Source: Chloroflexota bacterium (lineage in GTDB: Bacteria; Chloroflexota; Anaerolineae; Anaerolineales; VGOW01). Taken from it: a stretch of 64,000 nt of DNA. Positions 16,807 to 25,282 of this stretch are shown here, piece by piece. Below the pieces are notes generated by a model that ran no database searches, was not told the origin of the DNA, and was given only the letters and a program-made list of their open reading frames with translations. Position numbers and translations under genes: made by a program. Numbering within the stretch: the stretch's first letter is position 1; each line of letters begins with the position of its first letter. Location: the NCBI GenBank assembly GCA_016875735.1, contig VGOW01000004.1:1-64000 (forward strand). Direction: 5' to 3'.

Positions 16807-17834
16807 ATGAAAGCGTATTTGGGAATTGATGTCGGCTCCGTTACCACGAAACTCGTCGCCCTCGATGATCATTACAATGTGCTGGCCTCGCTGTATTTGC
16901 GGACGCGCGGCAAGCCCATCGAAGTAGTGCAACAAGGACTGCGCGATCTGACCCGGCCATTGGATGGCACGGCGGTCGAGATCGTCGGGGTGGGCGCCAC
17001 AGGCAGTGGCCGTTATTTGGCTGGCGTGGTCGTGGGCGCGGACGTGATCAAAAACGAGATCACCGCCCACGCGGTGGCGACCTCTCATTTTGTGCCGGGC
17101 GTGCAGACGATCATCGAAATCGGCGGCCAGGATTCCAAGATTATCATCCTGCGCGACGGCGTCGCCGTCGAATTCGGAATGAATACGGTTTGTGCGGCGG
17201 GCACGGGCGCGTTTCTGGATCAGCAGGCGGCGCGGCTGAACATGAGCATCGAAGACGTTGGGCCGATGGCCCTGCAATCCAAGACTCCGGTTCGCTTCGC
17301 CGGGCGTTGCACCGTGTTTGCCGAGTCCGATATGATCCACAAACAACAGATGGGCCACCGGGTCGAAGATATTTTGTACGGCTTATGTCAGGCCATGGCC
17401 CGCAACTATCTCAACAACGTCGGGCTGGGCAAGGAGACCCGCGAACCGGTGGCGTTTCAAGGCGGCGTGGCTTTCAACAAAGGCATGATCCGCGCTTTCG
17501 AGGAGGCGCTGGAGATGCCGGTGCACGTTCCGCCACATCACGAGGTCATGGGCGCAATTGGGGCGGTGATGTTGGCCCGCGAGGCGATGAGGCGCGCGCG
17601 ACACGCTTCAAAGGGTTTGCCGTCGGCGACCTGAATTACCGCACCGTCTCATTCGAGTGCCGCCACTGCGCCAATCATTGCGAGATCGTGCAGGTCTCCG
17701 TCAACAAAAAAGTGGCTGCGCGTTGGGGTGGCCGGTGCGATCGTTGGGATGTGGTTGAAGCGATCACACCCGGAGCCGCCTTCCCGCTGGCAGCCGCCCA
17801 AGTCGAGACGCAGGACTGCGAAGTGTGTTGTTAA
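16807..17834 (+). pseudogene. Acyl-CoA dehydratase activase (ASKHA family) with C-terminal frameshift
   Basis: The start ATG 16807 has aggaggcgat upstream. The ASKHA motifs are intact: YLGIDVGSVTTKLVAL, IIEIGGQDSKIIIL and NTVCAAGTGAFLDQQA, then CTVFAESDMIHKQQMGH. The usual end of the family (RFKGF, then FECRHCANHCEIV and GGRCDRWD) is present but in another frame, as if one base were lost within the gcgcgcgcg tract around 17590-17600. As read, the protein stops at 17634 and lacks the Cys-rich tail. It is the natural partner of the disrupted gene upstream, so both components of this reductase system are damaged together. Confidence 0.82.
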
Positions 17835-17890
17835 TGCGTTGGCGCGTCACCCGTGCTGGCGCGAATCTATTTCAGACAAGGGAGACAATC

Positions 17891-18760
17891 ATGGCTGGAC
17901 GAAAGAAAATCACACTACCCGACTTGCAGAAGAAGATGATGGATGGCGTGCCCATCACCATGATCACCTGTTACGATTATTCGATGGCGCATCTCGTCGA
18001 ACAGGCCGAAGTGGATATCGTGTTGGTGGGCGACAGTTTGGGCATGACCATGCTGGGTTACGATGGCACCCTGCCGGTGACGATGGATGACATGATGCGG
18101 CACACGGCGGCGGTGCGGCGCGGCTCGCCCACCAGCTGGCTTGTCGGCGATATGCCTTATATGTCGTATCAGCCCTCGGACGAAACGGCGGTGCGAAACG
18201 CGGGCCGCTTCATGGCCGAGACGGGGTGTGACTGCGTGAAACTCGAAGGCGGGCGGCAGATGGCCTCACGCATCCGCGCCATTTCTGAAGCGGGCATCCC
18301 GGTGATGGGCCATCTCGGCCTCACGCCGCAGAGTGTGTCGGCGTTGGGCGGCTTTCGCGTGCAGGGCAAAGGTTCCGATCAAGCCCTGCGCATCATCGAA
18401 GACGCGCAAATTTTGGAAGAGGCCGGAGCGTTCTCGATTCTGTTCGAGATGATCCCCGATGAAGTGCAGAAGATCATCACCGAGCGGGCCAAAATTCCGA
18501 TCATCAGCCTCGGCTCCGGGCCGCACGCGCACGGCCAATTGCTCATCTTCCACGACATGTTCGGGCTGTACCCGCGCTTCAAGCCGAAAATGGCGAAGGT
18601 GTTCGGCAACGCCGGAGAGGTCATCCTCAACGGCCTCAAGCAATACGTGGCCGAAGTGACGAGCAAACAATTCCCTCAGCCCGACAACTGGTTTGGCATC
18701 AAAGAGGATCAACTGGCCGAACTCAAGAAGAGACTCGACGAAGGAGGCTCGGGCGATTGA
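17891..18760 (+). CDS. panB: 3-methyl-2-oxobutanoate hydroxymethyltransferase
   Basis: 289 residues with a typical PanB fold. The segment ITMITCYDYSMAHLVEQA contains the metal-binding loop region, followed by VDIVLVGDSLGMTMLGYD, VKLEGGRQMA and VMGHLGLTPQSVSALGGFRV. It transfers the methylene group of 5,10-methylene-THF to 2-oxoisovalerate in pantothenate and CoA synthesis. The start is ATG 17891 with gggagacaatc upstream. Its place among Wood-Ljungdahl genes makes sense through the shared folate pool, but no panC is nearby. Confidence 0.93.
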   Translation: MAGRKKITLPDLQKKMMDGVPITMITCYDYSMAHLVEQAEVDIVLVGDSLGMTMLGYDGTLPVTMDDMMRHTAAVRRGSPTSWLVGDMPYMSYQPSDETAVRNAGRFMAETGCDCVKLEGGRQMASRIRAISEAGIPVMGHLGLTPQSVSALGGFRVQGKGSDQALRIIEDAQILEEAGAFSILFEMIPDEVQKIITERAKIPIISLGSGPHAHGQLLIFHDMFGLYPRFKPKMAKVFGNAGEVILNGLKQYVAEVTSKQFPQPDNWFGIKEDQLAELKKRLDEGGSGD

Positions 18761-18768
18761 GACTCTTG

Positions 18769-18806
18769 CCCTCACCCCTTTCCCTCTCCCATTGGGAGAG
18801 GGGGAG
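18769..18806. repeat. Palindromic short-repeat island 4 (ccctctccc/gggagaggg)
   Basis: The arms ccctctccca (18782-18791) and tgggagaggg (18793-18802) are preceded by further ccctcaccc/ccctttccc copies. The same purine/pyrimidine unit type occurs in-frame inside the gene at 27024-28079. Confidence 0.65.
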
Positions 18807-18818
18807 CGGTGAATTGCG

Positions 18819-19127
18819 ATGACCGATTTTCGTTACCCATCATTGCGCGCGGTTGTGCTGTCGTCTGCCGGGCAAGACTTGCGGCGGTGCTCGCACTGCT
18901 CATTCTGCAGCGGCTCATTCGATAGCAACGGCGACACCGACATCACACTGGAAATGTTGTTGCAAATGGTGATCATGAACGACGACGAAGTGTTGACCAG
19001 CCGCACCGTGTGGTCGGATCATGTTTTCGAATCGGCGCGGCACGCGTGCGCCAACGGGCTGGATATGCAGGCCGTGTTGCAGGCCTTGCGCGATGAAGCG
19101 CGGCGGAGAGGGCTTGTGGCGATATGA
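18819..19127 (+). CDS. Degenerate HdrC-like protein
   Basis: 102 residues. Alignment by eye to heterodisulfide reductase subunit C is good in the order RRCSHCSFCSG (normally CxxCxxCxxxCP), LLQMVIMNDDEVLTS, and CANGLDMQAVLQALRDEARR. However, the first cluster lacks its fourth Cys, and the second cluster region (normally CxxC near a Trp) reads TVWSDHVFESARHACANG with one Cys. It could bind at most one atypical cluster. It overlaps cooC as ATGA. Function may have moved from electron transfer to a structural or sensory role; this is inference. Confidence 0.65.
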   Translation: MTDFRYPSLRAVVLSSAGQDLRRCSHCSFCSGSFDSNGDTDITLEMLLQMVIMNDDEVLTSRTVWSDHVFESARHACANGLDMQAVLQALRDEARRRGLVAI

Positions 19128-19909
19128 AACTGGCAATCACCGGCAAAGGCGGCGTGGGCAAAACCACGCTCACAAGTTTGTTGGCCTATCTGTACGCCGA
19201 GCGTGGCAATGCCGTGCTGGCCATTGACGCCGATCCCTCGCCGTGTCTCGGCGCGGCGCTCGGCATCCCCCGCGAAACGCTCGACACGCTGACGCCGATC
19301 GCCGAAATGGAAGAACTGATCTACGAACGCACCGGCGCCCAACCCGGAACGATGGGCGGCTACTTCAAACTCAACCCGCGCGTTGATGACATCCCCGATC
19401 GATTCTCGGTTAAGCATCGCGGCATCACTCTGCTCGAACTCGGCGCGGTGGAGAAGGGCGGCTCCGGCTGTATCTGCCCGGAGAGCGTGTTGCTCAAACA
19501 ACTCGTGTCGCACATCCTTTTGCGGCGGGGAGAAGTGGTGCTGTTGGATATGTATGCGGGCGTGGAGCATTTGGGGCGGGCCACCGCCGATGCAGTGGAA
19601 GCGATGATCGTCGTCGTCGAGCCGACCGGGCGCAGTATGGCAACGGCGGCGCAGATCAAATCGTTGGCCGCCGACATCGGCCTCACCCAATTGTTTTTGG
19701 TGGGCAACAAAATCCAAACGATGGATGAACGCGCTTTCGTCGAATCCCATTCGCCGGATTTGCCGGTTCTGGGCTTTTTGCCTGCCACCCTGCAAGTGCA
19801 AGCCGCCGACCGCGAGGGCAAAGCCGCCTTCGACGCCGTGCCGCAGTTGGCCGAAGCCGCGCGCGGCATCGCCGAGTCGCTGGCGGGAATACTTCACCCC
19901 TCCGCATGA
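19124..19909 (+). CDS. cooC: CO dehydrogenase maturation ATPase (nickel insertion)
   Basis: 261 residues of the MinD/SIMIBI family. Deviant Walker A near the N-terminus is GKGGVGKTTLTSLLAYL, followed by AVLAIDADPSPCLGAALG. The CooC-type dimer cysteines are in GGSGCICPESVLL, which can bind zinc or nickel. Walker B and later motifs are VVLLDMYAGVEHLGRATAD and NKIQTMDERAF. It helps load nickel into CODH/ACS. The start overlaps the HdrC-like gene by ATGA. The CODH genes themselves are outside the window. Confidence 0.9.
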   Translation: MKLAITGKGGVGKTTLTSLLAYLYAERGNAVLAIDADPSPCLGAALGIPRETLDTLTPIAEMEELIYERTGAQPGTMGGYFKLNPRVDDIPDRFSVKHRGITLLELGAVEKGGSGCICPESVLLKQLVSHILLRRGEVVLLDMYAGVEHLGRATADAVEAMIVVVEPTGRSMATAAQIKSLAADIGLTQLFLVGNKIQTMDERAFVESHSPDLPVLGFLPATLQVQAADREGKAAFDAVPQLAEAARGIAESLAGILHPSA

Positions 19910-19918
19910 GGAGCGCCG

Positions 19919-20492
19919 ATGAACATCAGTGTGCCGCGCGAACGCCGCCCCGATGAACACCGCGTGGGACTCACGCCCGCGGCAGTCGCGTTGCTCGCTG
20001 CCGACGGGCACCGATGCTACGTGGAAACGGGCGCGGGGTTGGGCGCCGGATTCGCCGACGACGATTATGCGCGCGCCGGAGCGACCATGGTCTCTCACCC
20101 GTTCAACATTCGTAAAGTGGCGCACTTCGCCGATGTGCTGGTGGGGGCGGTGCTCGCGCCCGGCCGGAGGACTCCGGTGCTTGTGCCCCGTGCGCTGTTG
20201 CGCGAGATGCGCCCGCGCTCGATCATTCTCGACATTGCCATCGATCAGGGCGGGTGCGTGGAAACCAGCCGCCCCACCTCCCACCTCCCACCGCTCGCCC
20301 ACGTTTGTCGAAGAGAACATCGTCCACTATTGCGTGCCGAACATGTCGGGGGTGCTGGGGCGCACGGCCACGCACGCCCTCAACAATGCAACGTGGCCCT
20401 ACATTCAACTTCTGGCCGGGCGCGGCGTGGCGACTCGCGGCGGCAAAGTGGTGTCGGCGCCACTGCAAACACCGAACGCCCCTTCGGATTGA
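19919..20492 (+). pseudogene. ald: Alanine dehydrogenase relic (internal deletion and 7-bp duplication)
   Basis: The first 55 residues are a normal Ald start (MNISVPRERRPDEHRVGLTP ... AGLGAGFADDDYARAGA). The sequence then jumps to the part normally near residue 225 (HPFNIRKVAHFADVLVGAV), so about 165 residues, including the NAD-binding GxGxxG, are gone. After AIDQGGCVETSRPTSH a tandem copy of cccacct (within 20273-20290) shifts the frame; VEENIVHYCVPNMSGVLGRT continues in the new frame. The end is also missing the usual C-terminal helix region. It cannot be an active dehydrogenase. The start has gaggag upstream. Confidence 0.85.
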
Positions 20493-20542
20493 GGCTGGCA
20501 GGCGGCTCGCTGATCGTTTTGAGAATCGGAGTCAGTCACTAT

Positions 20543-20579
20543 GGCGGCTCGTTCGGTCGGATGAGCCGCTTTTCTTTTT
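20543..20579 (+). terminator. Intrinsic terminator of the Wood-Ljungdahl region
   Basis: The stem ggcggctc (20543-20550) pairs with gagccgct (20563-20570) around a 12-base loop. It is followed by ttttctttttc. It closes the upstream transcription unit 50 bases after the ald relic. Confidence 0.8.
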
Positions 20580-20629
20580 CCCTCGCCGAAGTATAGTCCT
20601 ATCGCACATTGGTGAATAACATCACGAAG

Positions 20630-20657
20630 TTGACAAACTCATTTTTCATGCTACACT
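20630..20657 (+). promoter_or_regulatory. Sigma70-type promoter of the benzoyl-CoA operon
   Basis: A perfect -35 box TTGACA (20630-20635), a 16-base spacer ending in TGC (extended -10) and TACACT (20652-20657). The expected start of transcription is near 20664, about 205 bases before the first start codon. Confidence 0.75.
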
Positions 20658-20663
20658 CGACAT

Positions 20664-20868
20664 GTCTCACTTAATTGACGAAGCGATAAAAGAGTGACAT
20701 ATATCATAAACACCCGTGATCGCTGTCGGATGGTGGAGCAAAACTGTGAGTCTATGGTGCAGTGCCAAATGCGCCGCAAAAATTGGGAACTGCGAAGAGC
20801 CAGTCCGAAGTACGGGCTGGCTTTTATATTACCGATAATAAATATCCATTTTTGCTCGCGGAGAAAAC
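20664..20868 (+). ncRNA. Structured leader or small RNA with its own terminator
   Basis: Between the promoter and ATG 20869 lies a leader with four possible helices: ctcac/gtgag (20666-20670 with 20746-20750) enclosing gcgat/atcgc (20683-20687 with 20719-20723), then gcagt/actgc (20759-20763 with 20789-20793), then a terminator hairpin. This is the arrangement of an attenuator or riboswitch, or of an independent RNA of about 160 bases. I do not recognise a known riboswitch consensus in it. A 64-codon open frame across it (20694-20888) is not called as a gene. Confidence 0.5.
20798..20825 (+). terminator. Intrinsic terminator inside the leader
   Basis: The stem agccagtccg (20798-20807) pairs with cgggctggct (20813-20822) with one G-U pair and a five-base loop, followed by TTTT (20822-20825). 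It lies 44 bases before the first start codon of the operon, downstream of the promoter at 20630. Confidence 0.75.
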
Positions 20869-21924
20869 ATGGACGCCCTGAAATCTGAACGAACCGATTT
20901 TGCGGAAGTTCTCTACGAAAAACGAGATTGGGTGGCTCGCATCACGATCAATCGTCCGTTCAACTATAACGCCTACAGCACCGAAGCGCTGGTGGAATTA
21001 GCGGCGGCCTTTCGGCAGGCGTCGTTTGACGATGAAGTGGCCGTGATCGTTTACACGGGCGCGGGCGACCGGGCTTTTTGCACCGGCGGCGACGTGAAGG
21101 AGTACGCCTCCCGCTACACGAGCAAACCCCGCGACTATTGGAAGTATATGGCGCTGTTCAGTGCGTATATCGAAAGCATTGTCAATACGGGCAAGCCGGT
21201 GATTGCGCGGCTGAACGGCATGGCGGTGGGCGGCGGCAACGAGAGCCACTTGGCTTGCGATCTGTCCATCATTGCTGAACACGCGCATGTGGGGCAGGTG
21301 GGCACGGGCGTGGGCAGTGTGGCCGCCGGGGGCGCCACGCAGTGGCTGCCCATTTTCGTCGGCGACCGACGGGCGCGATATATGCTGATGACGAATCGGC
21401 GCATCCCCGCGTATCAGGCCCTTGAGTGGGGACTGGTCAACGAAGTGGCGCCGTCGGTGAAAAAAGACGGCGAGTTCATCACCCGCGCCACGCCGGAGCA
21501 AATCTCGAAAGCGCAAAAGGGAGTTGATGGCTACTGCATCGATCTCTCCAAACTCGATGAGGCGGTGGATGCGCTGTGCAAGGATTTGATCAACAAATTC
21601 CCGGAGTGCATGCGCTACACCAAACAGCAAACCAACTTTTGGAAAGATTTGGCGTGGCATCAAACCGTCGGCCACGCGAAAGATTGGCTGTCCATTCACT
21701 ACACGTCGTGGGAGCCGATGGAGGGCATGAACGCCTTTGTGGAAAAGCGCCCGGCCGATATTGTGAAACTGCGGCAGCGAGCCGCCGAAGGCAAGTCGTC
21801 GGAATTCATGTGGGGGGCTTACGCGCAATCGTGCCCGTCATGCGGCGCGAACTACTTGCCGGATGAATTTGAGTTTTGCGGCAAATGCGGCGCGGCCCTG
21901 CACGGATCGAACGGCAAAAAGTGA
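20869..21924 (+). CDS. bamA: 6-oxocyclohex-1-ene-1-carbonyl-CoA hydrolase (BamA-like) with C-terminal zinc ribbon
   Basis: 351 residues of the crotonase superfamily. The match to ring-cleaving BamA/Oah is long: NRPFNYNAYSTEALVELAAA, FCTGGDVKEYASRY, NGMAVGGGNESHLACDLS and GSVAAGGATQWLP, plus the C-terminal LINKFPECMRYTKQQT. BamA opens the alicyclic ring of 6-oxocyclohexenecarbonyl-CoA. The last 30 residues add a zinc-ribbon-like tail with Cys322, Cys325, Cys337 and Cys340, which ordinary BamA lacks. The start has ggag five bases upstream. It is first in an operon with the benzoyl-CoA reductase genes. Confidence 0.87.
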   Translation: MDALKSERTDFAEVLYEKRDWVARITINRPFNYNAYSTEALVELAAAFRQASFDDEVAVIVYTGAGDRAFCTGGDVKEYASRYTSKPRDYWKYMALFSAYIESIVNTGKPVIARLNGMAVGGGNESHLACDLSIIAEHAHVGQVGTGVGSVAAGGATQWLPIFVGDRRARYMLMTNRRIPAYQALEWGLVNEVAPSVKKDGEFITRATPEQISKAQKGVDGYCIDLSKLDEAVDALCKDLINKFPECMRYTKQQTNFWKDLAWHQTVGHAKDWLSIHYTSWEPMEGMNAFVEKRPADIVKLRQRAAEGKSSEFMWGAYAQSCPSCGANYLPDEFEFCGKCGAALHGSNGKK

Positions 21925-21954
21925 TCGCGCTATTTATCTCTTGAGAGGATGACT

Positions 21955-23121
21955 ATGACTCAACGAGTGCTGGACAATTGGCCTTACAAACCTTTGGATG
22001 AGGTGATCGGCCTCTGCCGGGAACTCTTGGAAGACCCCGACTTCCCGACGGTGAAACGGTGGCGGGAATCCGGTGGCAAAGTGGTGGGGCATTTCCAAGT
22101 GTATTTCCCCGAAGAGATCGCTCACGCGGCGGGAATGCTGCCGCTGAAAGTGCGCGGCGCGCAGATCGAGGCGCGGCAGGCCGAAGCCCGTTTCGGCTCG
22201 TACCTGTGCTCGATTCTGAAAACGTCGCTGGAACTGGCGTTGAGCGAACGGGTAAAGTTGGATATGTTCGTCTCGCACCCCATTTGCGATGCGGCGCGTA
22301 ACCTTGCGGCGGTGTGGGGGCGCAACTTCCCCTACTCATGCCAGATTCTGTATCTGCCGCAAAACGCCAACTCGAAGCACTCGGCGAAATATCTCCGCCA
22401 CGAATACAACCGGCTGAAGCGCGACATCGAAGGCGTGGCCGGGCGAACGGTGACGGACGACGATTTGCGCAACTCCCTCAAAGTTTTCAACGAGAATCGC
22501 CGGCTGATGCACAAGATTTACGCCATCAAGCGCGACACGCCGTGGCTCCTTTCGGCGGACGAAGCCTATGTGCTCATGGCCGTTGGCGGCATGGTTCCGC
22601 GCGAAGAACACAACGATCTGCTGAAGGCGGCCATTCCGCAAATCGAAGCGCGCACGGCCAAACCGCAGGATCGCATTCGCGTGGTGTTCGAGGGCGGCTT
22701 CTGCGAACAGCCGCCGCTGGATTTGCTGCGCGCCATCTCGCAATCGTGTTACGTCGTGGACGACGATTTGATGATCGGCCTGCGCTATATTTTGGAAGAC
22801 GTGCCCCTCGACGGCGACCCGCTGTTCAACCTCGCCAATGCCTACATCGAGACATCGTCGTACAGCCCGGTTCAGCACGATCTGCGAAAACCCAAAGAAC
22901 ACATGCTGCTCAAGCGCATGAAAGACTCCAATGCCAATGCGGCTATCATCACGGCGGCCAAAATGTGTGAGCCGGGTCTGGATGAGCAGGTGGCCTACGT
23001 GAAGATGCTCGACGAAGAGAACATTCCCTATTTCGTCAGCGAGTTCGAAGAAAGCATGACCTCCTTCGATCATCTGCAAATCCAATTGGAAACGTTTGTG
23101 GAGAATCTGCTATTTGCGTAG
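21955..23121 (+). CDS. bcrC: Benzoyl-CoA reductase subunit C-type (BcrC/BzdN)
   Basis: 388 residues from ATG 21955 (six bases after gagagg; ATG 21949 is too close). It belongs to the 2-hydroxyacyl-CoA dehydratase subunit family: [20 protein letters not shown], then [18 protein letters not shown] and [14 protein letters not shown] supply cluster cysteines, and [19 protein letters not shown] follows. In ATP-dependent benzoyl-CoA reductase, subunits B and C hold the active site and reduce benzoyl-CoA to the 1,5-dienoyl-CoA. The gene order C-B-activator-activator resembles bzdNOPQ of Azoarcus. Close homologues reduce other arenecarboxyl-CoAs. Confidence 0.85.
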   Translation: MTQRVLDNWPYKPLDEVIGLCRELLEDPDFPTVKRWRESGGKVVGHFQVYFPEEIAHAAGMLPLKVRGAQIEARQAEARFGSYLCSILKTSLELALSERVKLDMFVSHPICDAARNLAAVWGRNFPYSCQILYLPQNANSKHSAKYLRHEYNRLKRDIEGVAGRTVTDDDLRNSLKVFNENRRLMHKIYAIKRDTPWLLSADEAYVLMAVGGMVPREEHNDLLKAAIPQIEARTAKPQDRIRVVFEGGFCEQPPLDLLRAISQSCYVVDDDLMIGLRYILEDVPLDGDPLFNLANAYIETSSYSPVQHDLRKPKEHMLLKRMKDSNANAAIITAAKMCEPGLDEQVAYVKMLDEENIPYFVSEFEESMTSFDHLQIQLETFVENLLFA

Positions 23122-23151
23122 CGCGCAGGCGCAACGCATGGGAGAACACCG

Positions 23152-24447
23152 ATGAGTGATGCACATAGCGCAGACAGTCTTGTGGGACGCGGCAACCGGG
23201 ACGGGGCGGCGTTGTTCCGTGACTGGTTCGAGAATCTGACTCACGCGCCGGAGCGCAACGAGAAATCGGCCTACGTGTTTGTGATGGGCAGTATCGCCGA
23301 AATTTTGCGCACTTTCGACTTCCACACCGTCTTCCCGGAGATCAACTCTCTGCAAACGGCGGTGCGGCGAGTGGCGCATGAATACCTCAACACCGCCGAA
23401 GATTACGGCTACTCGCCCGACATTTGCGGCTACGTGAAAGCCGATGTGGCGATGCAATTGCAGGGCGGCAAACACCCGATGGGGCTTGTCCCCAAACCGG
23501 ATATTGCCGTGTACACCAACGCCTGCAACACCTACATCAAGTGGGCCGAAATCTGGGAGCGCATGTATCACATCCCGATCTTTACCCTCGATGTGCCCGG
23601 CACGCGCCAACACCTCGGACAAACGTGGCCCGGCCACCCCGACTTCGAGGAAGACAAGAAATACGTGGCCGCGCAGCTGGAAGAATTGATCGCGACCTGT
23701 GAGGAGGTGTCGGGCAAAAAGTTCGACATTGACAAACTGCGCGAAGTGATGACTCACGCCAACGCGATGAGCCGTGCCTGGAAACGCTTGCTCGAATTGA
23801 ATCAGAACTCGCCTTCCGTGTTCAACGCCGTCACCGATGGCACCGTGTATTTGGGAATGGCCAACGGTTTTCGCGGCACGGCGGACGGGGCGCGATACTT
23901 CAACGAAGTTGTGGAAGAAATGGAATACAAAGCGCAGCACAAGATCGGCACCCTGCACGATGAAAAGTACCGGCTCATTTTTGTCGGCGTGCCGTGCTAT
24001 CCGATCTTCCGCCGCTTCAACGAAATGTTCGCCGAGTGGGGCGGGGCGTTCGTCAGCTCGACGTATTTGTGGTTCGCCTCGGGCGGCACCAATCTTGGCG
24101 TCGAATACGATGTGAACCGCCCGCTCGAAAGTTTGGCCGAAGGCGTGCTGATCGGCGTCCGCCACGCGATGGACTCGATGTTCTTCCAACACCAAACCCT
24201 GATCGATATGGTGGACCCCTACAAGATCGACGGCGTGGTGTACCACCCGATCAAGTCGTGCCGAACGGTGTCCACCGGGTTGGCCGACAATCGCCGCGCG
24301 CTGTTGGAAGCGAAAGACGTGGGCAGTCTGTTCATCGAATCGGACATGATGGATAAGCGGGTGGTGTCCGAAGCCCAATTGAAAAATCGTATTGACGCAT
24401 TTTTCGAGGGATTGGCCACGCGCAAGCAAATGGCCGCCCACGCGTAA
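23152..24447 (+). CDS. bcrB: Benzoyl-CoA reductase subunit B-type (BcrB/BzdO)
   Basis: 431 residues, the usual length for subunit B. Family landmarks include FDFHTVFPEINSLQTAVR, DYGYSPDICGYVKADVAMQL and VYTNACNTYIKWAEIWE, and near the end KIDGVVYHPIKSCRTVSTG, whose cysteines fit cluster ligands. It pairs with the preceding C-type subunit to form the substrate-reducing half of the enzyme. The start ATG 23152 has gggagaacaccg upstream. No frame disruption is seen, unlike the homologous system at 14492-17834. Confidence 0.87.
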   Translation: MSDAHSADSLVGRGNRDGAALFRDWFENLTHAPERNEKSAYVFVMGSIAEILRTFDFHTVFPEINSLQTAVRRVAHEYLNTAEDYGYSPDICGYVKADVAMQLQGGKHPMGLVPKPDIAVYTNACNTYIKWAEIWERMYHIPIFTLDVPGTRQHLGQTWPGHPDFEEDKKYVAAQLEELIATCEEVSGKKFDIDKLREVMTHANAMSRAWKRLLELNQNSPSVFNAVTDGTVYLGMANGFRGTADGARYFNEVVEEMEYKAQHKIGTLHDEKYRLIFVGVPCYPIFRRFNEMFAEWGGAFVSSTYLWFASGGTNLGVEYDVNRPLESLAEGVLIGVRHAMDSMFFQHQTLIDMVDPYKIDGVVYHPIKSCRTVSTGLADNRRALLEAKDVGSLFIESDMMDKRVVSEAQLKNRIDAFFEGLATRKQMAAHA

Positions 24448-24456
24448 GGAGGAGTC

Positions 24457-25275
24457 ATGGCATACGGCGCTGGCGTAGATGTTGGATCAACTCAAACTAA
24501 AGCGATCATCCTCGACGAGAATCGGCAGATTGTGAGCCGGGCGCTGATCGACACCGGGGCCAATGTGGTGCTGGCCGCTGAGAACGCTTATGCCGAGGCT
24601 CTGCGCAATCTCAGCCTCGACGAGCGCGAAGTGGAGTACGTCGTCGGCACGGGATACGGGCGATACAAAGTCACCTTCGGCGACACGCAGATCACCGAGA
24701 TTTCGTGCCATGGGCGCGGCGCGGTGCACATGTTCCCCGGCACGCGCTCGGTAGTGGATATGGGTGGGCAGGACACGAAGGCGATTCGCGTCAGCCCCAC
24801 CGGCGAGATTCTCGACTTCTGCATGAACGACAAATGCGCGGCGGGCACCGGGCGGTTCCTGGGCGCGGCGGCGGCGGCGCTCGAAATTCCGCTGGGCGAG
24901 TTGGGGCAGGTGGCCCTGCAAGCCGAAAAGGCGGTGAAGATCAGCACCACTTGCACCGTGTTCGCCGAGTCCGAAGTGGTGTCGTGGCTGGGCAAGGGCA
25001 AGAAGATCGAAGATATTTTGCTCGGCGTGCATCAATCCATTGTGTCGCGCTCGCTGGGGTTGATGCGCCGCGTGGGCATCGAGCCGGAAGTCACCTTCAC
25101 CGGCGGCGTCACTAAAAACATTGGCGTCGTTACGGTGCTCAATGAGATGATCGGCTTCCCGGTGAACGTCGGGCCGGATTCACATTACATGGGCGCGTTG
25201 GGCGCGGCATTGTTCGCGATGGATCGAATCATGGCTGGCCGCGTCCCCGTTGACGGCGAGCGAGAGAAAGCGTAG
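24457..25275 (+). CDS. Benzoyl-CoA reductase ATP-dependent activator subunit (BcrA/D, BzdP/Q type)
   Basis: 272 residues of the ASKHA fold. [18 protein letters not shown] is the phosphate-1 loop, [14 protein letters not shown] the connect region, and [20 protein letters not shown] carries a cysteine that helps bind the bridging [4Fe-4S] cluster, with [20 protein letters not shown] after it. Such a subunit hydrolyses ATP to drive electron transfer from ferredoxin to BcrBC. A good aaggaggag precedes the start. Whether it is the A or D equivalent cannot be told by eye. Confidence 0.85.
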   Translation: MAYGAGVDVGSTQTKAIILDENRQIVSRALIDTGANVVLAAENAYAEALRNLSLDEREVEYVVGTGYGRYKVTFGDTQITEISCHGRGAVHMFPGTRSVVDMGGQDTKAIRVSPTGEILDFCMNDKCAAGTGRFLGAAAAALEIPLGELGQVALQAEKAVKISTTCTVFAESEVVSWLGKGKKIEDILLGVHQSIVSRSLGLMRRVGIEPEVTFTGGVTKNIGVVTVLNEMIGFPVNVGPDSHYMGALGAALFAMDRIMAGRVPVDGEREKA

Positions 25276-25282
25276 GTGCGCG

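Noticed and set aside
20694-20888. 64-codon open frame in the leader of the benzoyl-CoA operon
   Set aside because: It spans a terminator hairpin, lacks an initiation site and overlaps the real start at 20869 in another frame.
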